DNA of 64,000 nucleotides. It comes from Sipunculus nudus. Its lineage: Eukaryota; Annelida; Sipuncula; Golfingiida; Sipunculidae. The stretch's first letter is position 1, and every line of letters starts with the position of its first letter. The translations under genes and the position numbers were made by a program. The stretch spans positions 6,572,001 through 6,636,000 of the forward strand of contig CM049310.1 in assembly GCA_026874595.1 (NCBI GenBank). The letters are read 5' to 3'. This document shows positions 1 through 13,400 of the stretch, piece by piece. The notes beneath the pieces were generated by a model that was given only the letters and a program-made list of their open reading frames with translations, was not told the origin of the DNA and did not search any database.

Positions 1-1241
1 TGCAGCAGTTACAGTGGCATCCGTTCTCTTAAAACAAGAGGTTGCGCAATTATTTTTTAAATTCATGTTGAAATGGGAATCTTGGTCGAGTAAGTGGTAA
101 ATATTATTTTCAATTATACAGTCAGTACACTCAGAGATAAAAACTTTATTATTAACAATTTTTAATAACTAATTAATCAGAAAATCAATATACACGTTCA
201 GAAATATTCAACATTTTTGTTTAGGTCTATGTATATGGCCATAAAGCCTGTATTTTAGTGCATCCGATATATTGCTCATATATCTGTCCATTACGAATTT
301 TGGAGACGAAAATTCCTCGGTCGGAGACCAAAAATATCGTTCGGATTTGGTGTGAATGAAATTTCGGATGCGACAGGATTTTAGTCAGAACGACAGAAAT
401 ATTCGTTCGTGTCATATTCGTTCGGACGCATCCGGTGTGAAACCGCCTTAACACTCAGACCAGCCGTATCACTGCTGTCAAGCCAATTCTCACCAATTGC
501 TTTTACTTTTTAAAAGCTTTTTAGTGCGTCCCGAAATAGACCAAAATCACGCTTCCAAGATAATCTTAAAAGTTATGAATTGTATTTCCTTCTTGTCAAC
601 AACCAATACATTTAGTGGAATATTCCCAGCAGTAAATGTCACATACCAGTATATACCTGATCAGAAACGCTTGAATATGCTGTGTCCAGCTGAATCAGTT
701 AAAAATCGGGAGGAGAGAGTGAGCTACCCCATGTTCAGATGGAAACAATGTTACCAACTGCACAGTGTAAATTAAACGGCACAGACACATGAAACACCGG
801 GGTACCTGGTTACGAGAGGCCCATGCAATAAGATTCTTGCTGTGATTTCCTGTTAATTATTATTATGATACATGATTGTGTATATTGCGAATGTCCCATA
901 TCCCTATGGCATCTTAGGATATTTTGTTAAAGACCATCTGTTTACCGGCGATGTTTTTAATTGCATCTGCAAGCAGTGATCAATACATTTATTGTTTTGC
1001 TGTGTTGTTTTGAGCATTAGTCTGCTAAGTCTGATTATGTATTGTTTTTATTAACGCCAGCCTTAAACAGAAGCCTGCCTTGTTTAAATGCCAGGTCAAA
1101 GCATGGTCTGAAAAAATAAATGTCCAGGCATCTGGTCAAGGAAATAAGGCAATTTAATAATAATCATTATTTTTATTACTATCATTATTATTATTAGGTA
1201 CAAACGTCTTGATAAATAAGATACTCATTGTGAAGACTCAC
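1..1241. other. Intronic sequence downstream of TBC1D13 exon 7; no exon seen
   Basis: The donor of exon 7 (AAC followed by GTGAGT) lies at its right edge, so this is the start of intron 7 of the minus-strand TBC1D13-like gene. I looked on the minus strand for the next expected conserved block (the region around AYVQGMNE in the family) and did not find it, so the next exon should lie left of the window. The open frames here are short and lack recognisable motifs. A stretch near 240-450 ending in a CGGTGTGAAACCGCC-like sequence next to TTAA could be an old DNA-transposon end, but no matching second end was found. Confidence 0.5.
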
Positions 1242-1407
1242 GTTTGTTCTTGTAATGCCCTGCCAGTTCTGACTGACATCCTGAGCCTTCAACATGGTGT
1301 GTTCAACTCGAGTTCGTAACGTCTCGATCCCTACCTCGGGCTGCACCAGCTTCTTACACGGGTGAGGTGTGGCTTGTTGAAAGAAGGCCAGGTCTGGGTA
1401 TAACCGT
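1242..1407 (-). CDS. TBC1D13: TBC1D13 coding exon 7
   Basis: Acceptor TTTGCAG then A, which completes an AGA arginine codon begun in exon 6; donor AAC|GTGAGT. It encodes 55 further codons from RLYPDLAFFQ to QGITRTN. The first full codon (CGG) is the arginine finger of the TBC IxxDxxR motif. Ends in phase 0. Confidence 0.92.
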
Positions 1408-4400
1408 CTGCAAAGAAAAACAAGGACTGGTACCCTCAATTTTACTCAATGCTGCTTCTGCATATACTTACCATCTTGGCTGGTGACTTTGCTGTACAAT
1501 CAATGATAACGTACCATCCACTACATGTTTAGCATCCAAAGTCATATATAAGTACCTAGCTAAATTAGTCACATGAATGTCAGCTGACAGTCTCAAAACC
1601 AATCTTGTACTGGCATAAATATGATTATAAATAAAAGAAGGCTTCACAAGTCTCAATCAAAGGGTTAAGATATCCAAGATGAACATGTACAATGTCAAAC
1701 AATGAGTTAGTATTTCAGAAATTGTAGCTTTAGTATAAATTTTAATCAATATGGGCCAAGAAAATTGAAATTTTACATATATTAATAATATTTTAAAAAG
1801 CTGATTGGGCCAATTATGTTCAAATGTTTGCATGCTGACAGGATATGTATGTAATTGAGGTAGATTTTATTCATTTTGTGATCCAACAATAAATATTTGT
1901 TCTATAGGCTTGTAAACACAGAAGAGGGTGACTTTTTGAGTGCTTAAAGTTTATTTTTATCAACACAGTTATCAGTATAAGGGTCACTGTGATTTAATTT
2001 AAGGTTTGCAAGAAGATTTTACCATAACCTGTCTGGATTTTAAGCAAGAACTAGGCTATTGGTTACAATTTCTGTTCTGCATATTGAGAGCCGGCCAACG
2101 GCCAGAGGGAAGAACAAGGGACAAAGATAGTTAACAATCACTGAAAAACAGCTGAGTAAAAACTAGTGCATCACAGCTATTTTTGTATCATACTACCTCA
2201 ACTGGACTAACAGAATGCAGAACAAATAGGTCTGACCAAGAACTGTCAATATCAATGTCATGGATAAATATATAGACAATCTGACATGCACTCAGCATAC
2301 AGATAATCCAACAAGCACTCACCTGCAATCTTTATCTATCTGTAGCAGCATTTCATTGTCCTTGAAGTACTGGCTCCAGTTACTTTCTGGATTTGGGTTG
2401 AGAGGCTGTAAGAGATATCATGTTAAAGCATGAAAGAGCTTATAGTTATATACAGCTGAAACCATTTTAACTGTTTCAGTGGGTCTCAGGTAAAATTATT
2501 TTTAAACTTCTCTTTTATACCACAGTTGGCATACAGTGATATGACATGTGTTATAGAATGGTTTGGATTGTTGATTTTGGTGATGGTTTCTTTTGTATGA
2601 ATGTAAGTGATCTTCAATTAAGAATTTTTATATTGTGCAATGAGGGACATACACTAAAATATTACCAAGGACAGCACTGTTGGCAAGTTTCTGCCATTGT
2701 CACTTCTGCCATGGTTTCTGCCAGCAGTTGCCAGGATGGCAGAGATACCTTTCTGTCCTCGTTTCTGCCATAATGGCAGAAAGACCCTGATAACTGTGAT
2801 GAAATGTATAAAGTGACCCAGGGATCATGACGCTCAGATGATGGACAGACAGACAGACAGACATACAGACAGAAGGACGATGAACAAAAGGTGATCGCTA
2901 TAGCTCAAATGACTTATAGTCTGCTGAGCAAAAAATGATAGGACATCTATTTGATGAGTCTAAGACACAATCAACTTAGATATTAAACAGTGGCTTTTAA
3001 AATTTAATGCATGTAACAGTGTAGGTCTAATCATTGTATCTGCCAAAACAGATTTTGTGAATACTATGTTTTCAGTCAGTAGAACTCCTCAGTAACTGCT
3101 GGGCAGAATTTTACGAAACCCAGGATTATGTTCGGGTCACATGTGAACTACTGCGCCCCGATTTTGTTTTGACCTCTGACCTTTCCTCTCTACCCAGCGT
3201 CCATTTGTGCGTCTGTTACCACACATAAACCCAAATATCTAAGGAACCGTTTGACCGATCAGGAAAATTTTTTTGTCCAAATGTAGCCCTTGGCTAGCTT
3301 TATAACATACACAAAAAATGGTGGTGCCACCTGCAACCATGTTTGCACAGTGTCCATCTGTTCATCTGCCTTGGGTTAAAAACATTCATATCTCTGCAGT
3401 GGTTTGACTAATTGACCTGAAATTCGGCATGCGTATACATCCTGGATAGCTTCTTTGATTTTATGACAGGTGGTGCCACCTGCATTCATGTTCATGCTGC
3501 AGACATCCATGCTTATATCTCAGGACTGGTTTGATGTATCTTCCTGAAAATTTGCATGTGAATAGATCTCACATAGCTTTTGTTCTATCGCAAAACTGGT
3601 AGCGCCACCTGCAACCATTTTTGCACAGTGTCCATCTGTTTGTCTGCCGTGGGATAAAATCACTCATATCTCGGCAGTGGTTTGACATATCTGCCTAAAA
3701 TTTTGCATGTTAATACATCCCGGACAACTTTCTTGATTTTATGACAGGTGGCGCCACCTACATTCTAGTTTTATACTGCAGACATCCAAGCTCATATCTC
3801 GGGAACCCTTTGACCGACTGGCCCAAAATTTTGCATGTGTACAGATCTCACATAGCTTTTTATCATACACAAAATTTGAGGGGCCACCTGCAACCATTTT
3901 TGCACAGCGTCAGTCTGTTTGTCTGCCATGGGCTAAAATCACTCATATCTCAGTAGTGGTTTCACTTATGCAGACATCCATGCTAATATGCAGCACACGT
4001 CACTCTATTTCCCCTTGCCACCTGTATTCTAGTTGTTGTATGATTAATGATAGGCAGAGCACCCTTGTGTTTGTGTTTATCAGTGATTATTTAAGCCATG
4101 TAAGTCCATATATAGGTCTAGGTAGCTAAACTGCACGACCATATCCTAGCTGAAACATATCTTGTAACGTAGTCCATTGCCCATGCTGACCCTTAAATTA
4201 TAGGCACATCAATCCCTCTCTGTGTCAGTCACTGAACCAGAACAAGTTGTGCATTATCTGCTCACACACATAATGAGCCTGCAGATAGTTTTAAGGTACA
4301 GACATTAATAAACATTACCCTATTATATTGTCTTCTATTACTCTTATTATTGCAACTATTTTTATCTGTTACTATTACTTTGAAATGCTGTTATTTTTTA

Positions 4401-7400
4401 AAATACAATATATGAGCATTACTGTTATTAACCCATGCCTAGTCACCAACTGATGAAACAAATATAACATTTCCATATATTTTGAGAAATGCTTGATTTA
4501 AGGGCAGCAATAATATGCAAATTTACTATGACTATTTTAATGATTAATCAGAAAGAACTTATTTAACAGTTTCTATCTGTCACCCCTAACTTAACGTGAA
4601 AACTTTACAACGGATATATCCTATAAAACCATACGATGGGTTTACGCTCGCCACTTGATTTCACTCATCAAGAAATTAGATCCCGGCCATTACAGGTGAC
4701 ATTTCCAGGTTCTTTTAAGGACGTGTATTAAAATACCAGACAATCATACACCCAGATCAATAGAAACTATGAGACATCAGGTTAAATTCACAAATATAAT
4801 TCAAGACAATACTTACAGAGACACAAATGTGAGTGTGTGCGTTGATGTGTCAATACGACAGTTCTTCACATTAAAATTACAGGATATTTACTGAGTCCAT
4901 GGTTTGTATAAAACCAATAAAGTCCAGTTCCTTCAGAGATCTCTGGTTACTGTTTTGTGTAGAATCTAGCGTATGGTTAGCACCATATAGATCTAGTCTT
5001 TCTGAGTTTAGCGATCTTCAACTGATCTTGCTTGTCAGCGACCCGGGTAGGTTTACGTTCACATGAATGCAATAGCGCTCTTTGTTTACGCAGAGCTTAG
5101 AGTCCTTGACCTTGCTCGTGTAGCAATGGTTTCACGGCTTACGGCGGTTATGTATCTAGGTCAAGCTGAACTAGGCCGGCAGGTGACGAGCGCTCTTTCA
5201 CTTTATCGCCAATACGAAGCTCTGTCGGCAGCATGGCTGAGTTCTCATGAGCTGGGTCCTTGCCTCATGTAGAAGCTTGCTTCTATGCCGTTTCTGGCGT
5301 TTCAATGTTCCTACTCCCGTGCGTGCGTGCTGCCACCTCAAGCTTCAAGACCCAACTGAACCAACGTTCAGCGTCTCTTCTTGAAGTCTGACGTCACAAT
5401 CGCCTGTTCACTGTGTACGGCAATCCGGTTCTCTGATTGGCTTATTTCTCAAGTGTCCCATATAAGGATATATGTGACCTAGTTTGACTGTTAGCGTCAC
5501 CATGGCGACCCACATACCAAATGTAATAATACACACGATGCGTGACACGGATAAATCAGCTGATAGCCGATGGGATTTCATACAAGAATACACAATATAT
5601 ATATACAATCAAGACCTGTCAACGCTTTAGGATGACGCTTCACGTCAATATCAATAGAGAACAGACTTCGTTAAACTATGATACAAAACACCGTACATAT
5701 TGTCACCTATTGTCTGGTGACATCACCCCCTCCTTTTAAAGAAAATACACGGTATTTTCTCGATACATCGTATCGTTCTATCTCACAGGGTCCAGCTAAA
5801 CATATACATATAGCAATACATAAAAGTCATGTAACAAGTTGTCATTAGTACATGCCCACGGTCTATGACACAGGGCAAAATCCTGTACATTTTTAGACTT
5901 ACCTGGCTAGACATTAAAGCTCATTACATCCTAACACTCAGGCAGTCTGCTAAGAAAATCAGGTCCATGGTTTAGTTTACCTGACACTGCTTCAATATCA
6001 AATCTAAACTCTTGTAGAACCAGTGCCCATCTCATTACTCTCTTATTAGCACATTTTGATTTGCTAATACACTTTAATGGTTTGTGGTCGGTCTGAATGG
6101 TGAACGGTCTACAAGCCAGGTACATCTCAAATTTCTGTACAGACCATACAATTGCTAATGACTCTTTCTCGATGGTGGAGTAATTTCTCTCCCTGGGCAA
6201 TAGTTTACGACTGGCATAAGCTACTGGGTGCATGATCCCCTCGTGTCTTTGCATCAGGATACAGCCAATACCCACATCAGATGCATCACATTTCAAATAA
6301 AATCGTTTACTGAAATAAGGTAGCTTCAGTATGGGAGGGTCTGACAGTTTAGCCTTTAGAGAACAGTACGCGTTCTCGTGTACGGGTTTCCAGTCTAGTT
6401 TGTTAGGTTGACCTTTACGCGTTAGATCAGTCAAGGGCACCGCTATTTCCGCATAGTTTGGCACGAATTTTCGATAGTACCCTGTAAGACCTAGGAATGC
6501 TCGCAAAGCCTTCTTTGTCTTAGGTCTATCAGTGCTCTGTATTCTCTTGAGCAAAACTGGATTAGTGGCCAAGTTGCCCGTGCCTACAAGGTGTCCCAAA
6601 AACTCTAGGCTCTGGTAGCCTATGAAGGTTTTAGCTGGTTTAGCTGCTAAGTTTGCACATTCTAGTCTAACTAGCACTTCTCTAAGAGTTCTTAAGTGCT
6701 CTTCCCAAGTCTCTGCGTGTATTAACACGTCATCTACATAACATACTACATTCGGCATGTCGCTGAATATTTTCCGCATCATGCGGGTGAAAACCGCTCC
6801 GGCAGTTACCAGGCCGAATGGCATAACCCTAAATTGGTAATGGCCATCGGGTGTAACAAAGGCCGTCTTATCCCTGGATTCCTCAGAAACAGGGATCTGC
6901 CAGTAACCTTTCGTCAGGTCAAGCTTTGTAAAATACTGGCTTTTCGCGACTTCGACAAAAAGCGTTTCTGGATTCGGCATGGGTTCCGGATCGAACACGA
7001 CTGATTGGTTCAGCTTTCGGTAGTCTATCACGAATCTAGTCTTACCGTCAGGTTTCCTAAGCAGGATACAGGGGGACGCATAGCTAGAATCTGACTGTTC
7101 AATAATGCCTAAGTTTAACATTTCCTGGATTTCTGTTCGCATTGTCTCTCGCAGTTCAAAAGGCACCCTATAGGGCCTAGTTTTTACAGGTACATCAGAT
7201 GAGAGTTTAATGCTACATTCTACAACATTGGTAAGCTTGGGTACATCTGTGAATACATCCCCATATTGCCTAAGCAGACTGAGTATTTCACGGCGCTGAC
7301 ACTTGCCTAGGTCAGCATTTACCTGAACATCTCGCTCAGTCTGGCGGCGCGCATACGACGGTAACGACATGTGGGCATCCTCATCAATCCCTTCTGGGTT

Positions 7401-10400
7401 TAACTCTCCGAACACGGGAGGCTCTGTTTCCCCGTCTACACCGTCAGGATCATGTATAGAATCAGGTGCGCCCTTGGCTACCACTGCCAGAATATGCTGG
7501 GGCTCGTTTCTAGCATGGTACCGTTTCAGCATATTCACGTGGAAGGTTTAAACCTTATCGCCAATCTTAATCCGATAGTCTAAGTCCCCAACCCTGTTTA
7601 CAATAGTATAGGGGCCTTTCCACTGTACCATTAATTTGTTCCGCTCCGTCGGGAGTAACAACATAACTTCGTCTCCGGCCTCAAACCTGCGCGTGCATTT
7701 ACCTCTATCATATAACAGTTTGTGTCTGTTCGCTGATTTGTTCAACGCCTCTCTAGCTAACGCGCATGTGTCGCTTAGTTTGTCTTGTAGGTCCAGGACG
7801 TATTGGTACGTGGTTTTAGTCTCGACGCTAGTATCTCGCTTGGTCCACAGATCCCTTAGAATCCGCATCGGTCCTCTAACGATCCTACCATAGAGCAACT
7901 CAAAGGGTGAGAACCCTGTGCTCTCATGTGGCGCTTCTCGGTACGCAAAAAGCACGGCGCTGAGGTACCGATCCCAATCTCGCGGTCTTTCCTCGCACAT
8001 CCGTTTCAACATTAACTTTAACGTTCCATTGAATCTCACCACCATTCCGTTGCACATAGGATGGTAAGGAGTAGTGGTGAGCTGTCTTACAGACAAAACA
8101 CGGCTAACTTCTCGCATGAGGTCTGACGTAAATTGTGTTCCCATGTCAGTAAGCACCTCTGACGGCACTCCTAACCGCGCATAAATATCAACTAGCGCAT
8201 CAGCCACAGAGACTGTATCTATGTTCTTTAAAGCAACAGCCTCCGGATATCTAGTGGCATAATCCATAACGGTCAGAATATACCTGTGACCTCTCTCAGA
8301 CGCTGGATGGATCGGCCCAACCAGATCCATCGAAATTCTACGCCAGGGCTCATCAATTAATGGCATCTGGCCTAACGTAGCTCCAGGCACCTTGCCTTTC
8401 GGTATGGTTTTCTGGCAAATGGGACAGGACTTGCAAAACTCAGCAATGTCATTATACATCCCTTTCCAGAAAAACTGATTTCTCACGCGGTCGTGCGTTT
8501 TGTCTATGCCCTGATGGCCCGCCATAACCGCTTCGTGGCCCATCCTCATTACGTCGTACCGTAACGTCTGAGGTACCACCACTCGAGATCCATCTTGATC
8601 TCCCCGTTTATCACTCACAACCCGAACTAAATATCCGTCCTCAATTCTAAACGGACTATCATTTCTAGCCTCTCTAGCTAGCCTCCAATACGGCGCTAAA
8701 GACCCATCCTCCTCCTGCGCCTTCAAAAATTCGGCCGGACTCACATCGGCAACTGGGCTTGCAACATTCAAGCTACGCGTCGGTATCTGTTTCTCTCGTG
8801 CAGCGCTCCGTGTCTCCACCGCGGACGACACCTCCTTTTGTGACTCTACACCGTCACACACTATGCCTGAGGACCGCTCAGACTTCCACGTCGGGTCCGG
8901 ATCATACGGATCACGCGCTCCCGCTACGTTACCTAGCGCTAAATCACATACAGCATCCCCGACCACCATTGCCTCGATAGTACCGACAAAGTACGCACAG
9001 TCCACATTAATCCTAGCCGTAGGAAATTGTCTTACAGACCCGTCGAACAACCTACACTCGACCTGGTGTCCGGTGAACTGATTCGGCTCCACGTACGACT
9101 CACGTATTCCTGCCGAGGAACATCCCGAATCCCGCAGCACCCTCGCTGACTTACCATTCACCAGCCCTTCACACACAGGTAACGAGATTCCGCCTTCTGT
9201 CTGGGCAGCAAATCCTAACGACTGACTCGGACTCTCTACTTCTGGTTTCACCGCACCGACTGTCTCCGTTTCCGCCTCGACTACTGCCATTGACATAGTC
9301 TCCGGTTTCTGTTTTGGGTTATACGGGGGGCTAAAATTAGTCCTATACCTCTGCTGATCGCCAGCAGCACGCCCTACTTGAGGGGAAGACCTAGGCCTTG
9401 ACCGGGCACTAGTCTTACATTCCCACGCCTTATGTCCCAGTTCATTACATAAATAACATCTGATGCCTCCTGATGGCTTAAATGTCTGACCGCCCGGACT
9501 GCGCTCAACCTCTCGCTTCTCTCTAGGCTGAGATACCGGTTGCGCTGGACGCAGCACATTATTGCCATAACGAGGACCTGCTGTAAGGCTGTGTACACCG
9601 TGAGCCTCCGTATAACTCTCGGCTAAGTCTACCATACTATCAAAGTCACGACACCGTCTCTTTTTCAAAAACATAGAGAGATCCCTACTACAGCAGTTTA
9701 CGAACTGCTCACACATCAACAGGTTAACTACCCCGTCGTAGTCACCTCCGACCACTGCCATCCCTATCCAATGGTCTAGGTATCCACTCAGTCTCACCGC
9801 AAACTGACTCGGCGTTTCGCCTCGCTCAGGCCTACAAGTCCGAAACTTGTGTCGATAACCCTCTTCGGTCATTTGGTATCGCTTTAACAAGGCTATCTTT
9901 AACTTATCGTAATCCATGGCCTCACTTACCGATAACTGTGTGTAAGTCCCTAGCGCCTTACCCCGCAGTAACGGACTCAGGTGTAACGCCCAATTCTCCC
10001 TATCATAGCCTTGACATACAGCTAATCGTTCAAATCGCTCAAGAAACGCATCTAGCTGATCGTGAGCCTCATCAAAAGGTGGAAGCTGGATTTTCGGGAA
10101 TACATCCCTACTTCTCTCTTCTTTAACCCCAGAGTCAGACTTTAACCTCAGAACCTCTAATTCGTGGGCTCTAGCCTCTCGCTCGCGCTCTAATTCCCGC
10201 TGCTCACGCTCTAATTCCCGCTGTTCCTTCTCTATTTCACGTTGCCTAGCTCTTTCCTCACGTTCCTCATCCGCACGCCGTCTAGCCTCAACATAATCTT
10301 GTAAAGCCTGGTCCTTAAGTCCCAAGGCCTGTCCGCATCTAACAAGTGACTCTAACGTTTCCATGGTAACGCTCTAACCTAGTAAGATTCCAGTATCTAG

Positions 10401-13400
10401 TAATATCCGCTCTTAAAAATCCGTAAATACGTACTGTTAAAGCCAACCTAACGAACCGGCGGTATCCGTACAATAACACTACTTTAGCTCTACGCATCAA
10501 AATCTACTTATACGGATGGACGGACGGAAGGTCGGACGAAGGGTCAGACGGATGGACGGATGGATATCAAGATATCAATAAACACCATGCACCTATGATT
10601 ACCATGCCAATCGGGAGGGGTAAACTTACCTGTCAAGAGACCCTACCACGTGACCAATCACAAACTAGTGTAGAAAAAATTATACCAGGGCGTATCTAAC
10701 AATATCAAAAATTTTCACTCTAATCTGGGTTTATATCAACCCAATAATGATGTCCAGGTATCACTGAACTAGCATTACTCACAAAACATGCATGTGCTCT
10801 AGCCAAATCTACAAGGTATATGCCGATCTTGAAACAATGTTGTGCTTCAGGTAATATTCTCACTGAATAAATATTAACTCCTAACAGTGGGGTAATTTCA
10901 TTGTGCAAGTATACACTACAACATCAGTTTGGTGTCATTTCCAATTATTAATTCAGATCAACTCTAGTTTGAGTATATGAATGTCTGGTTTCAGTACTGT
11001 TTTCTCAGTTCAAAACTTCTGAAACTTACTGTAATTAGCCAGTTTTTTTTTAAGGCTAATTATATCCTGGCACGCTCGCCATACAATGTCACCCCTAACT
11101 TAACGTGAAAACTTTACAACGGATATATCCTATAAAACCATACGATGGGTTTACGCTCGCCACTTGATTTCACTCATCAAGAAATTAGATCCCGGCCATT
11201 ACAGGTGACATTTCCAGGTTCTTTTAAGGACGTGTATTAAAATACCAGACAATCATACACCCAGATCAATAGAAACTATGAGACATCAGGTTAAATTCAC
11301 AAATATAATTCAAGACAATACTTACAGAGACACAAATGTGAGTGTGTGCGTTGATGTGTCAATACGACAGTTCTTCACATTAAAATTACAGGATATTTAC
11401 TGAGTCCATGGTTTGTATAAAACCAATAAAGTCCAGTTCCTTCAGAGATCTCTGGTTACTGTTTTGTGTAGAATCTAGCGTATGGTTAGCACCATATAGA
11501 TCTAGTCTTTCTGAGTTTAGCGATCTTCAACTGATCTTGCTTGTCAGCGACCCGGGTAGGTTTACGTTCACATGAATGCAATAGCGCTCTTTGTTTACGC
11601 AGAGCTTAGAGTCCTTGACCTTGCTCGTGTAGCAATGGTTTCACGGCTTACGGCGGTTATGTATCTAGGTCAAGCTGAACTAGGCCGGCAGGTGACGAGC
11701 GCTCTTTCACTTTATCGCCAATACGAAGCTCTGTCGGCAGCATGGCTGAGTTCTCATGAGCTGGGTCCTTGCCTCATGTAGAAGCTTGCTTCTATGCCGT
11801 TTCTGGCGTTTCAATGTTCCTACTCCCGTGCGTGCGTGCTGCCACCTCAAGCTTCAAGACCCAACTGAACCAACGTTCAGCGTCTCTTCTTGAAGTCTGA
11901 CGTCACTGTTCACTGTGTACGGCAATCCGGTTCTCTGATTGGCTTATTTCTCAAGTGTCCCATATAAGGATATATGTGACCTAGTTTGACTGTTAGCGTC
12001 ACCATGGCGACCCACATACCAAATGTAATAATACATACGATGCGTGACACGGATAAATCAGCTGATAGCCGATGGGATTTCATACAAGAATACACAATAT
12101 ATATATACAATCAAGACCTGTCAACGCTTTAGGATGACGCTTCACGTCAATATCAATAGAGAACAGACTTCGTTAAACTATGATACAAAACACCGTACAT
12201 ATTGTCACCTATTGTCTGGTGACACTATCCCTTATCTGCCATTACTGCCCAGCAGAAAGTATATCTGCCTGGCAAAGAGGTTTCTGCCTTATTTGTGTCT
12301 TTCAAAGAAAATCAACAGGAAACCAAAAGGACAGTCTTAACATAATGAATGAGACACTGTAGAGGATATTCTTTCTGGTTAGACTGTGAACTGTATGGCC
12401 ATGATATTCAATGGCTCTGATATCAAATGATATATACAATCATCAATGGCTCTGACAAGGTATGACATTCATTAGCTCTGACAAGAATAAACACAAACAA
12501 TAAATGCAGGCTGGTAGAGCAATGTCTAAAGAATGAGGGTGAAAGCAGACAACAGCAGACTTACATGATCCTCAAAGCCTCCTCCTGCTCCACTGTTAAA
12601 CTTCTGCATCCCTGGCTGAACTATCATTTCTTCTATAAACTGTTGATATGTTTGTCTGTAAATAATTACATGAAATGTGAAAAACAGCACATCCTTCTCC
12701 TGAATCTGGAGCAAAAACAATATAATTTTATGCATTGTGCAAAGAAAATTTTTTAAACAAAAATATTATTTGTTCCTTGATATCTATCTTCTACCTGACA
12801 GGGAGCAATTCACAATTCTTGTAGTCTGTTGCATCAACAGGATCCCCATAAGTCTTTGTTAATAACTTTGAAATAACTATAATTCTTATCTTTATTGAAA
12901 GGTTTGAGGACTCTGGTGGCAGAGACTGAAATTTTTTTTTCAAAATGTACACTTAGACTTTTTTTGGCACATCTTCTTGAAGTGACAGTGCTTGGAGGTG
13001 TATCCATGCTGACAATGTATAATTAATAGTAATAAGTATTACTGACATCAAATCAACATCTGTCACATTGGCCTCTGACCCTATCCCTTAAATCAGCTGA
13101 CACTTTGTGACTGACAAAGGAGGCTTTTCTAAAATAGTATTTTACTCATATTCTTAGTAAAGCAAAATTATTTATTCCTTTTAAATAGTTACTGGACAAT
13201 GTTCCTCATTCAATGACAGGTAACTGTTCATTTTAACTCTAAATTATGATGGGCATCCCTTGTTGGAACCTTAATTTTGACACCAGGGTTACTATCTGTT
13301 GCAAACATTGTTTGTTCTAATTAAGTAGACAATAAATTGGTGCAAGGAACCTTTTCATAAAAATCCACCCACCTTTGTTTCTGTAAATGTTCTTTCCATT

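Larger units (their letters stand above)
4578..12224 (-). mobile_element. Young Ty3-type LTR retrotransposon with Gmr1-like domain order
   Basis: Complete 7647-bp element on the minus strand inside TBC1D13 intron 5, in the same direction as the host gene. Two LTRs (TG...CA) are flanked by perfect 5-bp target duplications, CTATC at 4573-4577 and at 12225-12229. The coding part runs Gag, protease, integrase, then reverse transcriptase and RNase H. Integrase before RT is the Copia order, but all domains are Ty3/mdg-like in sequence. That arrangement defines Gmr1-like elements, first described from deuterostomes. By eye the LTRs differ by one substitution and one 7-bp indel, so insertion is recent. 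The coding region is one frame with a single stop between integrase and RT, and the third integrase catalytic residue is replaced, so this copy looks non-autonomous. Confidence 0.92.

Noticed and set aside
190-451. Possible TTAA-flanked DNA transposon remnant
   Set aside because: Only one candidate end was seen; no inverted partner or matching TTAA could be confirmed.
497-775. 92-codon plus-strand frame
   Set aside because: No recognisable motif, no splice context, lies in an intron of the minus-strand TBC1D13-like gene.
5063-5272. 69-codon plus-strand frame in the LTR (also 11572-11781)
   Set aside because: Antisense to the element and present in both LTRs only because the LTRs are duplicates; no known motif.
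8759-8980. Plus-strand frames across the Gag-Pol region
   Set aside because: Shadow frames opposite the retroelement polyprotein.
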